Assembly (NCBI GenBank): GCA_900319105.1
Contig: ONND01000003.1
Span: forward strand, 1-64,000
DNA from: an uncultured Bacteroidales bacterium
Lineage (GTDB): Bacteria > Bacteroidota > Bacteroidia > Bacteroidales > Paludibacteraceae
Direction of reading: 5' to 3'
DNA length: 64,000 nt
In this document: positions 34,936-40,733 of the stretch, in pieces
How the letters are laid out: every line of letters starts with the position of its first letter
Position numbering within the stretch: position 1 is the stretch's first letter
Notes under the pieces: model-generated
Database searches by the model: none
Told to the model about the DNA's origin: nothing
Seen by the model: only the letters and a program-made list of their open reading frames with translations
Program-made: the position numbers and the translations under genes

Positions 34936-35694
34936 CTATCTCAACAGCAGGTCTTTCAGTTTGACTTGCGGATGGCGGTATTGACGTTCTTTGCGCGCTT
35001 TTTGACCGTTCGTACTGATGGCCTGTTGCGCACAAGCATGAACGCACGCGAGACACACGGTACAACGGTCGCCGATGAGGGCTTTGTTGTCCGCCAAGCG
35101 GATGTTCCCCATCGGGCAGACCCGTACGCAGGTGCCACAACCGGTACACTGGTCGGCATACACTTTCGGCCCTAAGAAATGAATCATACCTCTCGTCACA
35201 GCCGGACGGCCAAGGAGCCATGAGAGGAGCCCAAACCAACTGTAGTGCAACGTGTGGCTCCCGGCTTGCAGTTCGCGGATGATCTGCTCCATGCGAGCCG
35301 GTACGCGATCGAACTTACCCAACTGCTTGTTGGGATTCCGTCCGAAAGCCAGCGCACTATTATCCGGCATACTGACCTTATGGCTATATGCCAACTCTAT
35401 TCCTTTCCCGCGCAGAAGGCGACGCAAGGTCCAGATGCAGTTACCCGCCGCGCTACCGCACGTAACGACCGTAAAGACGTAAGATTGCGGACTGATCTTC
35501 AATCGTGATAGCATCTCAGGCAAAGCCGGCGGCAGATTGAAGTCATAGGACGGAAAGACCAGACCGATACGTTTTTCGGTTGTCAAGTCCTGATGCACGG
35601 CTTCGGTCAGCAGCATCAGTTCTTCGTCCAGCCGTTCAGCCAGTTGTCGAGCAACAGCGAGACTATTTCCTGTTGCTGAAAAATAAAGAATCAT
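34936..35694 (-). CDS. EFR1-type flavodoxin-ferredoxin fusion protein
   Basis: A 252-residue protein. The N-terminus (about 1-160) is a flavodoxin-like fold with the FMN phosphate loop YFSATGNSLAVAR. The C-terminus (about 180-235) has two 4Fe-4S ferredoxin motifs, CTGCGTCVRVCP and CTVCLACVHAC, each CxxCxxC...C. The combination is the EFR1 family of small electron-transfer proteins of anaerobes. No partner enzyme is encoded alongside; the next gene to the right is another flavodoxin, which suggests a joint redox function. There is a 34-bp gap between the two genes, which fits co-transcription. Confidence 0.9.
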   Translation of the reverse strand: MILYFSATGNSLAVARQLAERLDEELMLLTEAVHQDLTTEKRIGLVFPSYDFNLPPALPEMLSRLKISPQSYVFTVVTCGSAAGNCIWTLRRLLRGKGIELAYSHKVSMPDNSALAFGRNPNKQLGKFDRVPARMEQIIRELQAGSHTLHYSWFGLLSWLLGRPAVTRGMIHFLGPKVYADQCTGCGTCVRVCPMGNIRLADNKALIGDRCTVCLACVHACAQQAISTNGQKARKERQYRHPQVKLKDLLLR

Positions 35695-35728
35695 ATGTCT
35701 TTTTTCGAATCGTGTCCGATCAGGATGG

Positions 35729-36214
35729 TCATTTATTCATCAGTCGTCCTTTTTTCCATTGGAGCGTCGGATAGGTCTTTTTGAGGTAGGCCTCAGCATC
35801 CCCTATACCACTACTACCGCTGGTAGCAAAGGGGATCATCGTTTTGCCCTCCAGTTGCGGGAGGTTATTATCAATCCATGAATTGATGATACGCGGACAG
35901 ATACCCCACCATATCGGGAAACCGACATAGATCGTGTCGTACGGCGTAACGTCCGTGCAACGTTTGATAGCCGGACGCTCCTCGGGATCGTTCATCTCCA
36001 GGGACGAGCGGGATTTGTTATTGCGCCAATCCAAGTCAGCAGCCGTGTAAGGCTCTGCCGGTTCAATCTCCCATAGACGGGCATCGTGTTGCTTGGCGAG
36101 ACGCGTTGCAGCGGCTTTGGTAGTACCGGTGGCAGAGAAAAATGCCACTAATGTTTTTGCTTCCATAGAGGTAATACATACGGCACATAGGAGTGCCATT
36201 ACAATTCGTTTCAT
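35729..36214 (-). CDS. Exported flavodoxin
   Basis: The ATG at 36214 gives 161 residues beginning with a signal peptide (MKRIVMALLCAVCITSMEA); the further upstream ATG at 36238 would put charged residues in front of it. The mature part carries the flavodoxin FMN loop FFSATGTTKAAA and YVGFPIWWG, typical of the Flavodoxin_4 family. Such secreted flavodoxins are common in Bacteroidales, sometimes anchored in the envelope. The physiological partner is unknown. It sits two bases or so after the thioesterase gene's stop region and may be in one unit with it. Confidence 0.9.
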   Translation of the reverse strand: MKRIVMALLCAVCITSMEAKTLVAFFSATGTTKAAATRLAKQHDARLWEIEPAEPYTAADLDWRNNKSRSSLEMNDPEERPAIKRCTDVTPYDTIYVGFPIWWGICPRIINSWIDNNLPQLEGKTMIPFATSGSSGIGDAEAYLKKTYPTLQWKKGRLMNK

Positions 36215-36240
36215 AACTATTAATTGATTTGATTTCACTA

Positions 36241-37041
36241 CTAAGATCTTGACACAAAAAGAGAGGCGTCAATCTGCTTCGTACGGGGAACCCATTCGGA
36301 ATAGACCTGCGCAGCAGATTCGGTATCGTTACGGGAAATAGTGTGCAGGTAATGATAGACCGTCTCATCCGTTTCATTAGGCAGCAAGGTGAGGCGGCAG
36401 AGGAGTGTGTCTCCGAGGAAGGTCTCCTTGAGCCAATGGATCGTCAGGTGACGGATAGCGTGCGCGTCCATGAACGCCTCGTCAGCCGATTGCATAGCGA
36501 TAGAGAGGTACGTACGGTTGTTGACATGTCCGTTGAAATCGAGGTTAATCGGGTTGACACGATGCTCGATCTGCTGGAGTAGCGTCCCTTCCGTCGGGAA
36601 ACGACGTTTCTTATGGGTCTCGGAAGTCATCTGCGGCAACACCGGTATCTGCGGCAGGAGAGGCGTCATCGGAGCAAGACGATGCGCCTCTGTGTCGAGT
36701 AGTGTCCAACAGCCGTAGCCGTGCGCCACTTCCACTCCATCCGACCGCCGCACGCGGAACTCGGCATAGAGACGAAGTGCACTCACCTCGCTATTCCAAA
36801 CGGTCACATCGACATCGTCCGACCAAAGGGCAATCTGCTCTTCAAACCATGCGTTAAACTCCGTAATGACCCATATACGGTTCATTTTGACGACATCAAA
36901 AGCCGCCAGGTGCAGACACGCCATATATCGCGCCCAACAGTCTTGATAATACAACAGGACCGCATTGGGCGTCATGCGGTAGCGCGTGTCCATATCCGCT
37001 GCTGTGAGCGAATAACGATGGGTATATTCAATCATCTTCAT
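36241..37041 (-). CDS. Acyl-ACP thioesterase
   Basis: Start chosen at 37041 (or 37035) because homology-like sequence begins MIEYTHRYSLTAADMD; the open frame to 37200 overlaps the DUF4250 gene and has no domain. The product of about 266 residues has two hot-dog halves: the first with MTPNAVLLYYQDCWARY and VITEFNAWFEEQ, the second with NLDFNGHVNNRTYLSIA, which includes the Asn/His pair expected at the active site (D-x-N-x-H-V-N). This is the bacterial FatA/FatB-like acyl-ACP thioesterase family (PF01643), releasing free fatty acids from acyl carrier protein. It lies 35 bp after the DUF4250 gene and is probably co-transcribed with it. Confidence 0.88.
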   Translation of the reverse strand: MKMIEYTHRYSLTAADMDTRYRMTPNAVLLYYQDCWARYMACLHLAAFDVVKMNRIWVITEFNAWFEEQIALWSDDVDVTVWNSEVSALRLYAEFRVRRSDGVEVAHGYGCWTLLDTEAHRLAPMTPLLPQIPVLPQMTSETHKKRRFPTEGTLLQQIEHRVNPINLDFNGHVNNRTYLSIAMQSADEAFMDAHAIRHLTIHWLKETFLGDTLLCRLTLLPNETDETVYHYLHTISRNDTESAAQVYSEWVPRTKQIDASLFVSRS

Positions 37042-37075
37042 CCATTTAGCGGGATTGCCGCCCGCTACGGTATTG

Positions 37076-37270
37076 TCAGGAACCGACAGGACGGAACTGC
37101 GCTTGCTCTTCGTAATAGGTATAGCCGGCATCAAAGAGAATGGCTTTGATATGCTCCGGATCGGTATTAAAATTATAGCACAATGCTTCCAGCGAGTCAT
37201 ACTCGTTGTCCCTGAGCATCGTGTTGATGGTCGATACCAAAATGGCAGGGTTTTGCGGCAAGTAATCCAT
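37076..37270 (-). CDS. DUF4250 domain protein
   Basis: A 64-residue acidic protein starting MDYLPQNPAILVSTINTMLR, with the DUF4250 signature LRDxExxSLxxLC and a terminal Y-E-E-Q-A-Q-F-R. The family is small, cytoplasmic and uncharacterised. It heads the transcript with the thioesterase gene; its -7 box TACCTTTG is at 37308-37301 and the -33 position falls in the heptad array just upstream. Confidence 0.88.
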   Translation of the reverse strand: MDYLPQNPAILVSTINTMLRDNEYDSLEALCYNFNTDPEHIKAILFDAGYTYYEEQAQFRPVGS

Positions 37271-37315
37271 TGTTTACGGTCAGTTCGTTATTTACGGGCA
37301 CAAAGGTACAAATAA

Positions 37316-37350
37316 AAGTTGAAAGTTGAAAGTTGAAAGTTGAAAGTTTT
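37316..37350. repeat. Heptad tandem array (GTTGAAA)n
   Basis: Four to five copies of AAGTTGA/GTTGAAA in the divergent region between the DUF4250 and TonB-receptor genes. The array occupies the -33 position of the DUF4250 promoter. Confidence 0.8.
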
Positions 37351-37399
37351 TCTTTTTTTGTACAAAAAAGCACTTTTTTATAAAAAAAGTACGTGCGCG

Positions 37400-37431
37400 T
37401 TTGCGTATAAAAAAAAAATATTGTATCTTTG
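37400..37431 (+). promoter_or_regulatory. Promoter of the TonB-dependent receptor gene
   Basis: TTTG at 37400-37403, 20 bp, TATCTTTG at 37424-37431. The start codon at 37457 follows about 20 nt after the expected start of transcription. Confidence 0.85.
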
Positions 37432-37456
37432 TATGCTTTTTCAAAGCGCTATACCA

Positions 37457-39592
37457 ATGTTTAAGAATTATTCATTTAAAACAGGAATCCGCTTTCGTCG
37501 CTTCTGCCACAAAGCCTATGCCGCCTTCCGCTCTCTCCATCGCGAGGTGACCATTGGGCACGTAGCAGGCTACATGACCGATCTGGAGATGCTCAAGCAT
37601 GGCAAGAGTATGACCGTCGCGGCTCTATGCGGCTTATTCTTTGTTCCGTCGATGGCCGATGACGGCTCTTCCGGAACAGCGGATTCCATTCCTCTCAGCG
37701 GCCGGCAACTTAGTCTTCAGGAGGTGTTGGTCGTTTCCCAGAAAGCTGAAGTTCATTCGGAAGCATTCCGTCTTATCACGCAAGTGACGCACGCCGACAT
37801 AGAGGCGTTGCCGATACAGACCGTAGCGGATATATTGCTGTATCTGCCGGGTATAGATGTGCGTACACGCGGAGCGAACGGCGCACAAGCCGACATCAGT
37901 ATGCGCGGCGGGACGTTTGACCAAGTGCTTGTGCTGCTCAACGGTGTGAGTATGAATGATTTTCATACCGGGCACTACGCGCTGAACCTGCCCATCACAC
38001 CCGCTATTATTGAGCGCATCGAAGTGCTGCAGGGCACCTCGGCTCATCTCCATGGCGCGTTCTCCGGGGCCATCAATATCGTCACGAAGAATGCACAAAG
38101 GACGGATTTACCAAGTACGAAGGAGATTATCTTGCAGTTGGACGCCGGCATGAACGGATTGGTTCATCCGCAGGTAGCAGCAACGGTAGTACGCAACGAC
38201 GTACTGGTCAATATAGCAGCCGACTACTCGCGTGCCGAGGGTTACTTATCTCCCCGTCCGACGGAGAAAGAAGCTGTTGCGTGCCGTAATTCGGATTTTA
38301 AGTTGGCGAATATCTATTGGCAGACATGCTGGAAAGGCTTAGATGTGCAAGCAGGCGCCCAATGGAAAGATGCGGGTCTCGGAATGGGTTACGGTTTTGG
38401 CAGTCAAGATCAGTTTGACGCCACCCGAACAGCCTTTGCCTCCGCCAAGTACGAACATAGATGGGGCGCTTGGCGTCTGGATGCGCAGGCCTCTTACCGT
38501 GCCAACTATGACCGCTACGAATGGCATCGCGGGCAGCGTCTGTATGGTAATTTTCACTTTGCACAGACGGCCTCAGCAGCTGTGGCGGCACACTACGCCT
38601 CACGTATAGGCACCACTTCCTGCGGCGTAAGTGTACGAAATGAGCATATGCACTCAACCAACCTCGGCGACACCATCAATCCGGATGGTCAAGTACCTAA
38701 TGTAGCAGATTTTCCGTTATCCAAAGTGCGTGTGTTGGACCTGGTGTACGGAGGAAACCGACTACATTTCAACTACTTCGCCGAGCAAACCTTCTACTAT
38801 GCCGGACTCTCAGCCTCTATCGGCATCAACGGCACCTATAACACACAGTTCGGGCACCATTTAGGCGGTAGTGCCAACATAGGCTACGCCTTCGATAAAG
38901 GAGGTACTATTTATCTGAATGGCAACCGCTCGCTCCGCATGCCCACTTTCACGGACCTCTATTACAATGCCGGTAACCAATTGGGCAACCGCCACCTTCG
39001 TCCTGAAGAGGCGTGGCTGCTGTCACTGGGCTACAAAGGAACATGGAAATGGGACAAAGGCGGTTCGCTTAGCGTAGCGGCCGACGCGTACTACCGGTGG
39101 GGACGAAACATCATCGATTGGGTCTATGTGCCGACAGACAGCAAACGTCCGTATCACGCCCTCAATCAGCAGCGAGTGAATGCCACAGGCGTGGAATTAT
39201 CTGTCGCTTACCGGTTCAATGAATGGCTGCGATGCCTGGCTATAGACTACGCGTACACCTATTTGGATTTGAATCTCAAAGAAGCAGGTTCGCGCTATTT
39301 AGACTACTTGAAGCATAAATTGGTCATCCGTCTGGAGCACGGTATCTACAAGGGTTTCGGGGCTTTGTGGACGGTACGCTACCTAAGACGCGAGGGACAA
39401 TTCAATGATGCGGAAGGAAAAGTACAAGACTACCAACCTGCATGGCTGTTAGACGGTTCTGTCTATTGGCAGAACAAGTACCTGCGCGTAAGTGCCGAAT
39501 GTACCAACATCACCCATACGCGTTACTACGACTACGGCGGCATTCTCCAACCCGGCGCGTGGGCGAAAGTAAGTCTGCAAGCGAAGTTGTAA
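37457..39592 (+). CDS. TonB-dependent outer-membrane receptor (BtuB-like)
   Basis: The frame is open from 37340, but the promoter lies at 37400-37431, so the ATG at 37457 is the likely start (711 residues). The N-terminus has an unusual basic-aromatic extension (FKTGIRFRRFCHKAYAAF) before a hydrophobic signal core ending near PSMA-DD. The plug domain (about 85-200) holds LLYLPGIDVRTRG, SMRGGTFDQVLVLLNGV and IERIEVLQGTSA. The remaining 500 residues are alternating beta strands with LRPEEAW, typical of TonB receptors, ending in an aromatic-rich barrel. A corrinoid or siderophore substrate is guessed from the BtuB-like plug; a cobalamin adenosyltransferase is encoded 17 kb away. No SusD partner is adjacent. 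Confidence 0.88.
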   Translation: MFKNYSFKTGIRFRRFCHKAYAAFRSLHREVTIGHVAGYMTDLEMLKHGKSMTVAALCGLFFVPSMADDGSSGTADSIPLSGRQLSLQEVLVVSQKAEVHSEAFRLITQVTHADIEALPIQTVADILLYLPGIDVRTRGANGAQADISMRGGTFDQVLVLLNGVSMNDFHTGHYALNLPITPAIIERIEVLQGTSAHLHGAFSGAINIVTKNAQRTDLPSTKEIILQLDAGMNGLVHPQVAATVVRNDVLVNIAADYSRAEGYLSPRPTEKEAVACRNSDFKLANIYWQTCWKGLDVQAGAQWKDAGLGMGYGFGSQDQFDATRTAFASAKYEHRWGAWRLDAQASYRANYDRYEWHRGQRLYGNFHFAQTASAAVAAHYASRIGTTSCGVSVRNEHMHSTNLGDTINPDGQVPNVADFPLSKVRVLDLVYGGNRLHFNYFAEQTFYYAGLSASIGINGTYNTQFGHHLGGSANIGYAFDKGGTIYLNGNRSLRMPTFTDLYYNAGNQLGNRHLRPEEAWLLSLGYKGTWKWDKGGSLSVAADAYYRWGRNIIDWVYVPTDSKRPYHALNQQRVNATGVELSVAYRFNEWLRCLAIDYAYTYLDLNLKEAGSRYLDYLKHKLVIRLEHGIYKGFGALWTVRYLRREGQFNDAEGKVQDYQPAWLLDGSVYWQNKYLRVSAECTNITHTRYYDYGGILQPGAWAKVSLQAKL

Positions 39593-39668
39593 AAATATAT
39601 ATAAAGGGGGCTAATAAGACGAAAGAAAGAGGCAAAAATGTTTTTTTTTGAAAAAAGTTGCCGAAAAA

Positions 39669-39700
39669 TTTGCACATATCAAAAAAAAGCAGTACCTTTG
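39669..39700 (+). promoter_or_regulatory. Promoter of the tRNA-Arg gene
   Basis: TTTG at 39669-39672, 20 bp, TACCTTTG at 39693-39700. The leader to the tRNA (about 85 nt) contains two hairpins, GCCC/GGGC near 39744-39755 and CTCCCGTT/AACGGGAG near 39766-39783. Confidence 0.85.
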
Positions 39701-39791
39701 CACCCGCTTTTGAAAAAGAGCATAGCGGAAAGCGTGTTACAAGCCCTTTTGGGCGGAGGCCGCTTCTCCCGTTAAACGGGAGACCGCTCGG

Positions 39792-39865
39792 GGTCCATTA
39801 GCTCAACTGAATAGAGTACCACACTACGGATGTGGGGGTTGCAGGTTTGAATCCTGCATGGATCA
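39792..39865 (+). tRNA. tRNA-Arg (anticodon ACG)
   Basis: Cloverleaf drawn by hand: acceptor GGTCCAT/ATGGATC with a G2-U71 wobble, D stem GCTC/GAGT, anticodon stem CCACA/TGTGG with loop CTACGGA, T stem GCAGG/CCTGC with loop TTTGAAT, discriminator A; CCA is not encoded. The D loop has G18 A19 instead of G18 G19, and the T loop has T56 instead of C56, so the tertiary G19-C56 pair is replaced by A19-U56. A34 would be converted to inosine by TadA. Confidence 0.9.
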
Positions 39866-40693
39866 CAAAGAAGCTGCTTTATGAGCAGCTTTTTTTGTTA
39901 ATCGCTCCTGGCATCTTGTCATCTGCGGATTGCGGTACTTATTCTTCCGCACATCTTTTCCGGTCAAGATCTCATACCACACGCAAGCCGCCGTATAGCG
40001 CCCATAGACATAATTAAGATGATACCCATCGCGACAGAGGGTATCGCCGAGTTTTGTCTGGCGCGCCAGCTGAATGGCGGTGCCGCAAGGAATGAGGAGA
40101 GGCCTACCCCCACCCCCTCCCTGAAAGGAGGGGAGCTGCTTTTCCATTATGTCCATTACATAGCGCGTGCAGGCTTGGATAGAATCCCACATCTCGGTTT
40201 GGCTGTTATGGTAACGTGGATAGGCAGGATGCTTAGCATCTTGGCTATAGGCCCAGGTCTGCATCCAGCATAACTGAGCGTCGGGCTGGTACGCACGGAC
40301 GGTATCCATGAGCATGGAGAGCCAGGGCTCGTAAGAGGAACGGATGCCGGAGTCATGACTCGCTTGCTGGAGGGATATATAGTCATACTTGCCGTCACGA
40401 AGGGCATCCCGAAGGGAGATCGTATCTTTGATGACACGAAAGCCCTCCCCACCCCTCCCATAAATGGAGGGAGACATGTTCGTACACACACGATGGGAAT
40501 ACGCAGCGGTGTCACGCATAAGGAACTCCGCGTGCTGCTGAAGGGAACAACCTCCATAATAGAGGTTATGGATCTCCACTTGGATGCCTTTGGCATCGCA
40601 TAGCGGCACTAATTCTTGCTCCACAGCGTCCCAGGAAAAGGAGTTTCCGATGCAGAGGACGCGGATGAGTAAAAGGATGGATAATTTTATCAT
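39863..40693 (-). CDS. DUF4886 protein (SGNH-hydrolase-like) carrying two palindromic insertions
   Basis: Start set at 40693 (276 residues), 38 bp after the polA stop; the longer frame overlaps polA and a tandem array. The sequence opens with a short hydrophobic stretch and CIGNSFSWDAV, the GNS block of SGNH-like hydrolases, and ends near DGYHLNYVYGRYTAA with the Asp-His pair. This is the DUF4886 family, probably exported and esterase-like. Two stretches, SPSIYGRGGEG (40441-40475) and LPSFQGGGGGR (40101-40135), break conserved segments and are encoded by a palindromic repeat also present in polA. The last codons overlap the tRNA terminator, and the stop codon overlaps the tRNA 3' end on the other strand. 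Confidence 0.8.
   Translation of the reverse strand: MIKLSILLLIRVLCIGNSFSWDAVEQELVPLCDAKGIQVEIHNLYYGGCSLQQHAEFLMRDTAAYSHRVCTNMSPSIYGRGGEGFRVIKDTISLRDALRDGKYDYISLQQASHDSGIRSSYEPWLSMLMDTVRAYQPDAQLCWMQTWAYSQDAKHPAYPRYHNSQTEMWDSIQACTRYVMDIMEKQLPSFQGGGGGRPLLIPCGTAIQLARQTKLGDTLCRDGYHLNYVYGRYTAACVWYEILTGKDVRKNKYRNPQMTRCQERLTKKAAHKAASL
39871..39896 (+). terminator. Intrinsic terminator of the tRNA gene
   Basis: AAGCTGCT, loop, AGCAGCTT followed by six to seven T, starting 5 bp after the tRNA. It lies inside the 3' coding end of the convergent DUF4886 gene. Confidence 0.9.
40101..40135 (-). repeat. Protein-coding palindromic element, copy 2
   Basis: Minus strand CTCCCCTCC, TTTCA, GGGAGGGGGTGGGGG, encoding LPSFQGGGGG in the DUF4886 frame, between IMEKQ and LLIPCGTAIQ. 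Same family and same reading frame as 40441-40475 and 42062-42095. Confidence 0.75.
40441..40475 (-). repeat. Protein-coding palindromic element, copy 1
   Basis: Minus strand TCTCCCTCC, ATTTAT, GGGAGGGGTGGGGAGGG, encoding SPSIYGRGGEG in the DUF4886 frame. Confidence 0.75.
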
Positions 40694-40733
40694 GGTGTAT
40701 GGTGTACGGTGTATGGTGTACGGTGTACGGTTA
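40692..40733. repeat. Heptad tandem array between polA and the DUF4886 gene
   Basis: Six 7-bp units of ATGGTGT or ACGGTGT fill the whole gap between the polA stop codon and the DUF4886 start. On the coding strand the units read ACACCAT, and the last unit supplies the AT of the start codon. Confidence 0.85.
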
